Source: an uncultured Chloroflexaceae bacterium (GTDB lineage: Bacteria; Chloroflexota; Chloroflexia; Chloroflexales; Chloroflexaceae). Taken from it: a DNA stretch of 19,017 nucleotides. The stretch is taken from contig CAKZQX010000913.1 in the NCBI GenBank assembly GCA_937141995.1, forward strand, positions 1-19,017. The letters run 5' to 3'. The first letter of the stretch is position 1, and each line of letters opens with the position of its first letter. The position numbers and the translations under genes were made by a program. Of the stretch, positions 7,895 to 15,871 are shown one piece after another. The notes under the pieces are model-generated. The model had not been told where the DNA came from. It did no database searches and was given only the letters and a program-made list of their open reading frames with translations.

Positions 7895-8022
7895 CTCATC
7901 AAGAGAGGCTGAGGGACTGGCCCGACGAAGCCCGGCAACCCCACGATAGCTACCGAGAGATTGGATGGCGGTACTTATCGGGAAGGTGCCAACTCCTGCA
8001 GGCGCTATGCCTGGGAGATGGG
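7895..8022 (+). ncRNA. SAM-I (S-box) riboswitch aptamer
   Basis: The sequence carries the conserved S-box blocks in order: CTCATCAAGAGAGGCTGAGG at the 5' side, then GGACTGGCCC, GACGAAGCCCGGCAACC, and AAGGTGCCAACTCC, ending in GGGAGATGGGA. The P1 helix closes between CTCATC at 7895-7900 and GATGGG at 8017-8022. The P4 hairpin is visible as CAGGC/GCCTG around 7999-8013. Family knowledge: the aptamer binds S-adenosylmethionine and stops transcription of sulfur and methionine genes. Here it precedes mtnA and the rest of a SAM-cycle gene string, matching that role. An intrinsic terminator follows immediately, so control is probably at transcription. Confidence 0.96.
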
Positions 8023-8037
8023 ACGCGTTATCGAGAG

Positions 8038-8068
8038 AAGCCTTTCGCCACGCGTAGAGGCTTTTTTT
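8038..8068 (+). terminator. riboswitch-controlled intrinsic terminator
   Basis: The stem AAGCCT (8038-8043) pairs with AGGCTT (8058-8063) and runs into a T-tract ending at 8068. The self-complementary ACGCGT occurs at 8023-8028, directly after the P1 strand of the aptamer, and again at 8050-8055 inside the terminator loop. Pairing these two copies would disrupt the terminator, so it is a candidate antiterminator. Only 16 bases separate the T-tract from the mtnA start codon. Confidence 0.85.
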
Positions 8069-8084
8069 GTTGCAAAGTGACTGT

Positions 8085-9149
8085 ATGTCTACGGAAGAAC
8101 TGCGGACAGTCTGGTGGGAAGATGGGGCGGTCTGCCTGATTGACCAGCGGATATTGCCGCATCAACATGTAATTGTACGCTGCCGCACACTGGCGGAGGT
8201 GGCCCAGGCTATCAAAACCATGCAGGTACGAGGCGCGCCCGCTATTGGGTGTACTGCCGCCTACGGCATGGCGCTGGTGGCTCAATCCAGTTCTGCCGAC
8301 AGTAGTACTGCCTTGCTTGACGAACTGGCCCGGGCAAAGGCATTACTCGATGCACAACGCCCCACGGCGGTGAACCTGGCGTGGGCAACAACCCGTATGC
8401 TACAGCATGCGCAGCAATCGCCCGCAGGCGATGTGGCAGCGCTACGCGCCCGTATGCTGGCCGAAGCGCATGTAATCCTGGCCGAAGACCTGGCGATGTG
8501 TCACGCGATTGGCGCGCACGGCGTAGCGCTTATTCCCAAACGGGGCCATGTGCTGACCCACTGTAATGCAGGTGGTCTGGCGACGGCAGGATACGGTACG
8601 GCGCTGGCACCGTTGCGCACCGCCCATGACCAGGGCCGTTCGCTGCATGTCTATGTGGATGAAACGCGGCCCTTCTTACAAGGCGCGCGCCTGACAGCCT
8701 GGGAGTTGCAGCAGGCCGGGATTGACCAGACGCTGATTACCGATAACATGGCCGGGGATCTGATGCGCCGGGGCGCAATTGACTGTGTGATTGTCGGCGC
8801 TGACCGGATTGTGGCAAACGGCGATGTAGCCAACAAAATTGGCACCTACACACTGGCGGTACTGGCAAACGCGCATAATCTGCCCTTCTTTGTTGCTGCG
8901 CCCTCCTCGACCATCGATCTTGCGCTGGCGAGTGGCGACGAGATTCCTATCGAGGAACGCGATGCCGGCGAGGTGACGCATCTCGGCGGCCGGCCGATTG
9001 CACCCGCAGGGGTGGCGGCAGCGCATCCCGCATTTGATATAACGCCGCATATACTGATTACGGCTATTATCACGGAGCAGGGTGTGGTGACAGCGCCGTT
9101 TGCAGATAAACTACGCCGTATTGCCACGCATAAAACGTCAGGTTCATAG
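8085..9149 (+). CDS. mtnA: S-methyl-5-thioribose-1-phosphate isomerase
   Basis: The enzyme converts 5-methylthioribose-1-phosphate to 5-methylthioribulose-1-phosphate in cytoplasmic methionine salvage. The 354-residue protein has the family blocks MQVRGAPAIGCTAAYG (46-61), THCNAGGLATAGYG (158-171) with catalytic Cys160, and VGADRI (237-242) with catalytic Asp240. Both residues fall at the positions known for the Bacillus enzyme. Further blocks are DETRPFLQGARLTAWEL and APSSTID. The ATG at 8085 is chosen; a TTG six codons upstream lies inside the terminator T-tract and is unlikely. No strong ribosome site is visible, only AAAGTGA. It is the first gene behind the SAM riboswitch. The usual companion salvage genes are not next to it. 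Confidence 0.96.
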   Translation: MSTEELRTVWWEDGAVCLIDQRILPHQHVIVRCRTLAEVAQAIKTMQVRGAPAIGCTAAYGMALVAQSSSADSSTALLDELARAKALLDAQRPTAVNLAWATTRMLQHAQQSPAGDVAALRARMLAEAHVILAEDLAMCHAIGAHGVALIPKRGHVLTHCNAGGLATAGYGTALAPLRTAHDQGRSLHVYVDETRPFLQGARLTAWELQQAGIDQTLITDNMAGDLMRRGAIDCVIVGADRIVANGDVANKIGTYTLAVLANAHNLPFFVAAPSSTIDLALASGDEIPIEERDAGEVTHLGGRPIAPAGVAAAHPAFDITPHILITAIITEQGVVTAPFADKLRRIATHKTSGS

Positions 9150-9251
9150 AAAGAACAAACAAAGGACAAAAACAAACCGTGTGTTCAGTAGAGAGACGCC
9201 AGGCACACTTGGTTCTATGTTCTTTGGTTCTATGTTCTTTATACATATTCT
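9150..9251 (+). repeat. tandem 15-bp duplication with an upstream inverted match
   Basis: GGTTCTATGTTCTTT occurs twice in tandem at 9211-9225 and 9226-9240. The end of each copy (TGTTCTTT) is complementary to AAAGAACA at 9150-9157, directly after the mtnA stop, so a hairpin of about 8 bp with a long loop could form. The gap separates mtnA from the MetE-like gene and leaves that gene without a visible ribosome-binding site. Confidence 0.6.
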
Positions 9252-10295
9252 ATGCCACTTTCATACCAACCAGCATGTTTACCCATGGCGCAGGGGGGAT
9301 TGCCACATCTTTATCTGAAGCAAGCGTTTGATCTGTTACAGAGAACGACGCCGCTGCTGGTGACCTGTCCGATTCTTCCATATCGTAGCTTGCGCGAACA
9401 GGAGTATGTTCAAAGTGCCGCCGGTTTTCCGGGACTGGTGATTGAGCAGGAAGCTGAGCGGGCATATGTGGACCGGACGAATCTTGAACGGGACATTGAT
9501 CGACTATCACTGGCGTATCTTCAAGATGATGTAACATTCGCGGCCCTCAAGACCGAAGATGCACCGCTCCTGATGGACTGGTTACATCGCATAGAACAGG
9601 GCGGGGAGCGACGGGCGCTCAAATGCCAGGTCGTCGGACCAATTAGCCTGGGGTTGCAACTCACCGATGATCAGCAACGTCCGCTGATCTATGATCCCAT
9701 GCTCCACGAGGCACTGGCCCAACATCTGGTGCTGCGGGTGTCATGGTTGGCAACACAGATAGGGAAGTTGACTTCCGATGTGATTGTCTGCCTGGATGAA
9801 CCCTTCCTGGATGCGTTTGGATCGCCCTTCTGTCCGCTGGGTTGGGATGATGGTGCCGCGTTGCTTGAAATGGTGCTGAAAGGCATTACCGGATGCCGGG
9901 GTCTCTTTACCAGCAGCAGCATTGACTGGGGCCGATTGCTCGAAACCTCGGTTGAACTGGTGCATTTTAATGCGTATACCTATGGCAGCAGCTTATTGGC
10001 GGCGGCGGCTCTGCTACCTGATTTCTTTGAGCGATCGGGCGTGCTTGTCTGGGGCATCGTTCCCGCTGATGAAAGCATGCTGCACCTGGAAACGGCGACA
10101 ACGCTACGTATCCGCTTCGAGGGTTTCCTGGATGAATTGGTAGCAGTGGGAGTGTCCCGAGATCAGATCCTCGCGTCCGCGCTCATCAGTACCAACGGCA
10201 GCCTGGCAGAACTCTCCATCGACATGGCAGAACAGGCAATGATGCTGTGCGCCGAGTTATCGGCACAGTTGCGGTTAAAGTATCGCCTGGAGTGA
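9252..10295 (+). CDS. MetE/UROD-fold methyltransferase-like protein lacking obvious zinc ligands
   Basis: The 347-residue protein resembles the C-terminal, cobalamin-independent methionine synthase-like superfamily. An N-terminal GGLPHLYLKQAFDLL at 15-29 is followed by PILPYRS (40-46). VVGPISLGLQL at 127-137 corresponds to the usual TGPxT block, VIVCLDEPFLDAFG at 177-190 to the substrate-binding DEP strand, and VLVWGIVPADES at 264-275 to a late core strand. From memory of related proteins, the zinc site is an H-x-C or HCC block before a D-W and a late P-x-CG block. Here these read FTSSSIDW (219-226) and ISTNGSLAEL (312-321), with no His or Cys. It may therefore be a non-zinc methyltransferase, a binding protein or a subunit. 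It lies in the SAM-cycle cluster between mtnA and the PfkB kinase. The start is uncertain (ATG 9252 or 9285), with no clear ribosome site. Confidence 0.75.
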   Translation: MPLSYQPACLPMAQGGLPHLYLKQAFDLLQRTTPLLVTCPILPYRSLREQEYVQSAAGFPGLVIEQEAERAYVDRTNLERDIDRLSLAYLQDDVTFAALKTEDAPLLMDWLHRIEQGGERRALKCQVVGPISLGLQLTDDQQRPLIYDPMLHEALAQHLVLRVSWLATQIGKLTSDVIVCLDEPFLDAFGSPFCPLGWDDGAALLEMVLKGITGCRGLFTSSSIDWGRLLETSVELVHFNAYTYGSSLLAAAALLPDFFERSGVLVWGIVPADESMLHLETATTLRIRFEGFLDELVAVGVSRDQILASALISTNGSLAELSIDMAEQAMMLCAELSAQLRLKYRLE

Positions 10296-10412
10296 CGTGC
10301 GTGGCGAACTTTCAGTAATATTCAAACGTACCAACAACCTTTCTTTGTTTACACAGGGGTGTTATACAGGATAGAACCAAGCATGGTAATTCAGTGAGTA
10401 AGGAGGAAAAGT

Positions 10413-11384
10413 GTGCGCATCGTCGTAACCGGAACACTGGCCTATGACTACATTATGGACTTCCCCGGCTATTTCATGGATCATGTCATCCCCGAACGCG
10501 AACATAAGCTCTCAGTCAGCTTTCTAGTTGACTCAATGCGCAAAATGCGGGGTGGCGTGGCCGGAAATATTGCCTACAACCTGGCATTGCTTGGTGATCG
10601 TCCCCTGATTGCCGGTAGCATCGGTCACGACTTTGGCGAGTATCACGCCTGGCTTACCGGTCATGGAATCGATACCAGTGGTCTATTGGAAATAGACCAT
10701 GAGTTTACTTCGTCATGCTTTATCAATACCGACATGGCGCATAATCAGATTGTAGCATTTTATAACGGGGCAACATCCTATGCCAATCGTATCTCATTGA
10801 TTGGCCTGGGGGTAGGATCGAATGACCTGGTCATAATTTCGCCGACCGATCCAACGGCGATGAGTCACTATGTAACTGAGTGCCGGCAGCACGGTATTCC
10901 CTATATCTTCGATCCGGGGAAGCAGACGCCGCGCCTGGAGGCCGAGCATATTCGACTGGGCCTGGCCGGGGCACGGGTACTGGTCGGGAATGACTATGAG
11001 TTTGCGATGATGGCGCGGAAACTTGATATTACTGAAGCTGAACTGATTGCCGGCGCGCCGATCACGGTCATCACCCGGGGTGAGAAAGGATCGCGGATTT
11101 ACACCAGCGATATGAATGGTCAGGGGCTTGATATTCCGGTGGTACCGGCAACCGAGGTGTGTGATCCGACCGGCGCGGGCGATGCCTACCTGGCCGGATT
11201 AGCGTTTGGTATCAGCCATGACCTGCCACTGGAAGTCGCGGGGCGAATTGCGGCACTGACAGCGGTCTATGCCATTGAACACCAGGGCTGTCAGGAACAT
11301 TCCTACACGCTGCCGGAGTTTACTGCGCGTTACACTGCGGCATTTGGCGAACACCCGGCGCTGATGGAAATGCTGGTTGTTTAG
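10413..11384 (+). CDS. PfkB-family kinase, probable adenosine kinase
   Basis: This ribokinase-family enzyme has 323 residues and both PfkB signatures: the glycine motif GGVAGNIAYNLALLG (47-61) and DPTGAGDAYLAGLAFG (251-266), with catalytic base Asp257. ITRGEKGSRIY at 220-230 is the usual nucleotide-side block. The N-terminal TGTLAYDYIMDFPGYF resembles bacterial and cyanobacterial adenosine-kinase-like members. Position directly before ahcY supports adenosine as substrate, since AhcY releases adenosine that must be removed for hydrolysis to proceed. Other sugar kinases remain possible. The start is GTG at 10413, fixed by AAGGAGG six bases upstream. Spacing to the MetE-like gene is 117 bases and to ahcY 130 bases. 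Confidence 0.88.
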   Translation: MRIVVTGTLAYDYIMDFPGYFMDHVIPEREHKLSVSFLVDSMRKMRGGVAGNIAYNLALLGDRPLIAGSIGHDFGEYHAWLTGHGIDTSGLLEIDHEFTSSCFINTDMAHNQIVAFYNGATSYANRISLIGLGVGSNDLVIISPTDPTAMSHYVTECRQHGIPYIFDPGKQTPRLEAEHIRLGLAGARVLVGNDYEFAMMARKLDITEAELIAGAPITVITRGEKGSRIYTSDMNGQGLDIPVVPATEVCDPTGAGDAYLAGLAFGISHDLPLEVAGRIAALTAVYAIEHQGCQEHSYTLPEFTARYTAAFGEHPALMEMLVV

Positions 11385-11463
11385 TCGTGTCACTAACTGG
11401 TGATAAACGTGGTCCCTGAATAACACTGATGCACTATGTTCACATAACCAGGATCACGAATAA

Positions 11464-12777
<1,314 letters not shown>

Positions 12778-12800
12778 TACGCTTGCTGTAAAGCGGGCAA

Positions 12801-12846
12801 CGACGGGGCGATGGCGTGGTGGTCCCCACGGCTGTCGCTCTCGTCG
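12801..12846 (+). promoter_or_regulatory. long hairpin between ahcY and metK
   Basis: An imperfect stem of about 19 base pairs, with two single-base bulges and several G-T pairs, closes from CGACGGG (12801-12807) with CTCGTCG (12840-12846). It continues through GCGATGGC/GCTGTCGC to GTGG/CCAC, with a loop of six bases at 12820-12825. No T-run follows, so it is not a standard terminator. It ends 79 bases before the metK start and could be an mRNA-processing, stability or regulatory structure. It does not match the S-box consensus seen upstream of mtnA. Confidence 0.6.
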
Positions 12847-12925
12847 GAACAGCATTTCCCGATATGACCCGGATCAGGGCTACGATGGACAGGGTGAACA
12901 GGATCTACAAAGTCAGGAGACAACT

Positions 12926-14140
12926 GTGTCAACATCATTTGTACAGTCACCGCAACTATTTTTTACCAGCGAGTCCGTGACGGAAGGGCATCCCGATAAA
13001 ATTTGCGATCAGGTGAGCGATGCGGTGCTGGATGCTCTGTTAGCTCAGGATCCGCGCTCTCGGGTTGCGTGTGAGACTGCTACGACAACCGGCCTGGTGG
13101 TCGTTATGGGTGAAGTGACCACCGAAGGCTATGTTGAAATTCAGGATATTGTACGCGACACGATCAGTGATATTGGTTATGTCAACTCCGACTATGGTTT
13201 TGATGCACGCACATGCGGCGTGATGGTCAGCCTCAAAGGGCAGTCGCCCGATATTGCCCAGGGAGTTGACCAGGCACTGGAAGTGCGCGATGCCGCCATC
13301 ACACCGGAAGAGGTTGAGAAGATTGGTGCCGGCGACCAGGGTATGATGATCGGGTTTGCCTGCAATGAGACGCCTGAGTATATGCCGCTGACGATTGCGC
13401 TGGCCCATCGCCTGGCGCGGCGTATGTCGGTGTTGCGCAAGAATGGCACGCTGCCCTATCTGCGCCCCGACGGCAAAAGCCAGGTGACGGTTGAGTATGC
13501 GTATGGCAAGCCGGTACGTATCGACACCGTGCTGCTTAGTACCCAGCATGCGCCGGATGTGACATCACAGCGGATTCGTGATGATCTGATTGAGCAGGTG
13601 ATTCACACCGTTATCCCGGCAGATCTGCTGGATAACCGCACGAACTATTATGTCAATCCGACCGGGCGCTTTGTGACCGGCGGCCCGCTGGGTGATGCCG
13701 GGTTGACCGGGCGCAAGATCATCGTGGATACCTATGGCGGTGTGGCGCGGCATGGCGGGGGCGCATTCAGTGGCAAAGATCCGACGAAGGTGGACCGGAG
13801 CGCCGCCTATGCTGCACGCTATGTGGCCAAGAATGTCGTGGCGGCCGGCCTGGCCGAGCGCTTTGAGGTACAGATTAGCTACGCGATTGGCGTTGCGCGT
13901 CCACTTTCGATCTGTGTCGAAACCTTTGGCACAGGCAAAGTCAGCGATGAAACACTCGGACGACTGGTTGACGAGCATTTTGATCTGCGACCGGGAGCAA
14001 TTATTCGTGACCTGGATCTGCGCCGACCGATCTATCGCGCTACGGCAGCCTATGGTCATTTTGGACGGGATGATATTGATGTGCCCTGGGAGCGCACCGA
14101 TAAAGCGGAAACGCTCCGGGCGGCGGCGGGCGTGAAATAA
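12926..14140 (+). CDS. metK: S-adenosylmethionine synthetase (methionine adenosyltransferase)
   Basis: The enzyme forms SAM from methionine and ATP in the cytoplasm. The 404-residue protein is of normal length and carries the family signatures: [19 protein letters not shown] (19-37, with His22 and Asp24 for ATP and metal), [12 protein letters not shown] in the middle, and [22 protein letters not shown] towards the C-terminus. The start is GTG at 12926, with GGAG seven bases upstream. It is last in the SAM-cycle string, 148 bases after ahcY, behind a strong hairpin. It may share the riboswitch-controlled transcript or have its own promoter; no convincing internal promoter was identified. Confidence 0.98.
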   Translation: MSTSFVQSPQLFFTSESVTEGHPDKICDQVSDAVLDALLAQDPRSRVACETATTTGLVVVMGEVTTEGYVEIQDIVRDTISDIGYVNSDYGFDARTCGVMVSLKGQSPDIAQGVDQALEVRDAAITPEEVEKIGAGDQGMMIGFACNETPEYMPLTIALAHRLARRMSVLRKNGTLPYLRPDGKSQVTVEYAYGKPVRIDTVLLSTQHAPDVTSQRIRDDLIEQVIHTVIPADLLDNRTNYYVNPTGRFVTGGPLGDAGLTGRKIIVDTYGGVARHGGGAFSGKDPTKVDRSAAYAARYVAKNVVAAGLAERFEVQISYAIGVARPLSICVETFGTGKVSDETLGRLVDEHFDLRPGAIIRDLDLRRPIYRATAAYGHFGRDDIDVPWERTDKAETLRAAAGVK

Positions 14141-14204
14141 ACAGGGCGTACGCGGTCACTGACCCGGAAGGGAATGTCGCCTCCGGCAGGGCGGAAGATT
14201 CCAT

Positions 14205-14253
14205 GCTTGTTCAGAAACCATTTGCACAACGTACAAATGGTTTCTGAACAAGC
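14205..14253. repeat. near-perfect 49-bp palindrome (20-bp perfect arms)
   Basis: The left arm GCTTGTTCAGAAACCATTTG at 14205-14224 is an exact reverse complement of 14234-14253. Past one mismatch (14225/14233) two more pairs form, leaving a three-base loop. Neither strand has a T-run after the hairpin, so a simple terminator is unlikely. It sits 65 bases after the metK stop and directly before a dispersed repeat copy. Possible natures include a miniature mobile element, a protein-binding palindrome or an RNA-stabilising hairpin. Confidence 0.85.
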
Positions 14254-14268
14254 TAAAAAGAGTACCAT

Positions 14269-14339
14269 GCTGCCGCAAACGAATCAGGCTTCCATCGGGT
14301 CAAACGTCCGGTTTGCATGTCAACCGCGTAACGCGTGTG
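14269..14339. repeat. dispersed intergenic repeat, copy A
   Basis: This block matches 17884-17954 at 50 of 63 positions after a shared GCTGCCGC, by hand alignment, with an identical 18-base core AAACGTCCGGTTTGCATG at 14302-14319. Both copies are intergenic and in the same orientation, and both have ACAAGCT a short distance upstream. The conserved CGGTT...AACCG (14310-14327) could form a small hairpin with an 8-base loop. No coding potential was seen. Confidence 0.75.
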
Positions 14340-14356
14340 AAATAAGAAGCCATGTA

Positions 14357-14399
14357 CAATAAGCGGCGGGGCGCAGATCTTGCGCCCCGCCGCTCATTG
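14357..14399. terminator. strong GC-rich hairpin between convergent genes, probable bidirectional terminator
   Basis: A perfect 14-bp stem pairs 14362-14375 (AGCGGCGGGGCGCA) with 14381-14394 over a five-base loop. It is extended by CAAT/ATTG after one mismatch. It lies between metK (plus) and the GNAT gene (minus), which converge here. A classic T-tract is absent on both sides, so termination is inferred from position and stem strength. Confidence 0.65.
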
Positions 14400-14438
14400 A
14401 ATCCATTTTACACCCTTATGCACTCACCAAATGCACCA

Positions 14439-15050
14439 CTACTGACTCCGCCAGACCCACTCCTCTTTACGCAGTTCCATTTCAAAAAACTGCACCCAGG
14501 CTCCCCGGCGCTCACGCCGGAAGAATGGCTGAAGCTCGCGGTACATTGGATTATCGAGGAGACGGAGCGCAGGATCACGCCCGACATGCCGCCAGTCACT
14601 CTCGACATGCCGAAAGCCCAGCCGTTCGTAACAATGCACTGCCCGACGGTTAAATCCGGCCACGTCGAGTAGCATTGCCAGAAAGCCCATTGGCCCAAAG
14701 TAGTGGTTGAGAAACAGGGTCAGCGCCTCGGTCCCCAGACCTTGCCCAACATAAGGCGAGCCGAGCGAGATACCCAGGCGGGAGTGCCGGCGGTTCTGCT
14801 CAACCTCGCGGAGCGAGATCCGCCCGATCAGGCGCTTATGCCGGTCTTCAATCGCCCAGATGCGGCGCATACCGGCGGCATATCCGATGTAATCACCATT
14901 CAGTGAAACCGGACGCGGAGTATTCCAGAGTGTGCTGAATGGATCGGTATAGCGCGGCCACGATTCTTGTGCCAGCAGATCACGCTGCTCCCACGGACGG
15001 ATACGCACCCGATCGCTTTGCATCTCGATCAGACTCGGATCCTTGTTCAC
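14439..15050 (-). CDS. GNAT-family N-acetyltransferase (RimJ/RimL-like)
   Basis: The 203-residue protein has the acetyl-CoA binding motif A region LGISLGSPYVGQGLGTEALTLF, with the Q-x-x-G-x-G/A-type loop VGQGLG, and the motif B segment AGFNRRAVHCYERLGF typical of the Acetyltransf_3 group. The substrate is unknown; family members modify ribosomal-protein N-termini, small amines or antibiotics. The start is GTG at 15050, set by AGGAGG seven bases upstream, and it overlaps the TGA of the sirtuin gene (GTGA), so the two are co-translated. Pairing an acetyltransferase with a deacylase suggests opposing modification of a shared target, which is only an inference. Confidence 0.88.
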   Translation of the reverse strand: MNKDPSLIEMQSDRVRIRPWEQRDLLAQESWPRYTDPFSTLWNTPRPVSLNGDYIGYAAGMRRIWAIEDRHKRLIGRISLREVEQNRRHSRLGISLGSPYVGQGLGTEALTLFLNHYFGPMGFLAMLLDVAGFNRRAVHCYERLGFRHVESDWRHVGRDPALRLLDNPMYRELQPFFRRERRGAWVQFFEMELRKEEWVWRSQ

Positions 15051-15808
15051 CCGACTGCCTCCTCTGTTTCACCAAACGCCTGCCGCACCAGTATGGGCAG
15101 CACTACCCCGGCTTTACCCCGGAAACAGCAGTCGGCAATAACCGAGAGAGATGTCTCTTCCGGGTTGATTTCGATGACATACGCTCCGGCGCGTTTAGCG
15201 ATCAGGGGCAGCGAGGCGGCCGGTTGCACCAACGCCGATGTCCCAACGGCAAGAAACAGATCGGACTGTTCGGCCACGCTGTACGCCATGCGTAACTCCT
15301 GTTGGGGCAACGCTTCGCCAAACCAGACCACGGACGGTCGCAACAGTTCCCCAGTCTGAGGGCAGCGGGGCGGCGTCTGGCCGTCATCGTCCCATGTTTC
15401 AACATCGGTTCCGCTGTCAAACCGGCGGATGCGTTCGAGGTTTCCGTGGAGTTCCAGAATTGACTGGCTGCCGGCCCGACGATGCAGGCCATCAATATTT
15501 TGGGTAATCAGGGTAAAGTTAGCCGCGTGTTGTTCAAGCGTGACAAGCGCATAGTGAGCGGGATTAGGGTGGGCCTCCCGAGCCATCCGGCGGCGGTAGG
15601 CGTACCAATCCCACACCAGGCGCGGATTGCGCAAAAACGCCTCGGGTGTGGCAAGTTCGGTGGGGTCATAGTGGGACCAGAGCCCGGTCTGGGCCTGGCG
15701 AAAGGTCGGGAGGCCACTCTCGGCCGAGACACCGGCCCCGGTGAGAACAGCCACCCGGACGGCATTGCGCAAGTGCTCGACAACTTCGGCGGGAATGGTC
15801 TTTGTCAT
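15047..15808 (-). CDS. cobB: Sir2-family NAD-dependent protein deacylase (CobB/SIRT5-like)
   Basis: Sirtuins remove acyl groups from lysine while consuming NAD. The 253-residue protein has GAGVSAESGLPTFR (24-37), ITQNIDGLHRRAG (101-113), ELHGNLERI (119-127) with catalytic His121, LLRPSVVWFGE (155-165) and VGTSALVQPAA. The Y-x-Y-R stretch at 69-72 (YAYR) matches the Tyr/Arg pair that makes SIRT5 and CobB class III enzymes prefer succinyl and malonyl groups. The zinc region is unusual: the normal two Cys-x2-Cys pairs are reduced to one cysteine (Cys149 in RCPQTGELLRP), and the first pair is absent (RRFDSGTDVETWDDDG). Catalytic residues are kept, so it may still be active with a restructured small domain. 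The gene is followed by the overlapping GNAT gene. Confidence 0.92.
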   Translation of the reverse strand: MTKTIPAEVVEHLRNAVRVAVLTGAGVSAESGLPTFRQAQTGLWSHYDPTELATPEAFLRNPRLVWDWYAYRRRMAREAHPNPAHYALVTLEQHAANFTLITQNIDGLHRRAGSQSILELHGNLERIRRFDSGTDVETWDDDGQTPPRCPQTGELLRPSVVWFGEALPQQELRMAYSVAEQSDLFLAVGTSALVQPAASLPLIAKRAGAYVIEINPEETSLSVIADCCFRGKAGVVLPILVRQAFGETEEAVG

Positions 15809-15871
15809 GCGACTTCCTCAGTAGTCAAGACGCGGGCGGACAGGCTGACACAGTTGCACCAGCATGCAGGT

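Noticed and set aside
8067..8084. TTG start giving mtnA six more residues
   Set aside because: It would place the start codon in the terminator T-tract; the ATG at 8085 also puts Cys160 and Asp240 at the known positions.
7456..8139. 227-codon plus-strand frame spanning the promoter and riboswitch
   Set aside because: It runs through a clear promoter, S-box aptamer and terminator, and shows no protein-like composition.
10373..10381. TAGAACCAA as an inverted partner of TTGGTTCTA near 9209
   Set aside because: Nine bases separated by more than 1 kb can easily match by chance.
14205..14253. Palindrome as a standard intrinsic terminator for metK
   Set aside because: No T-run follows on the plus strand; the GC-rich hairpin at 14357-14399 is the better candidate.
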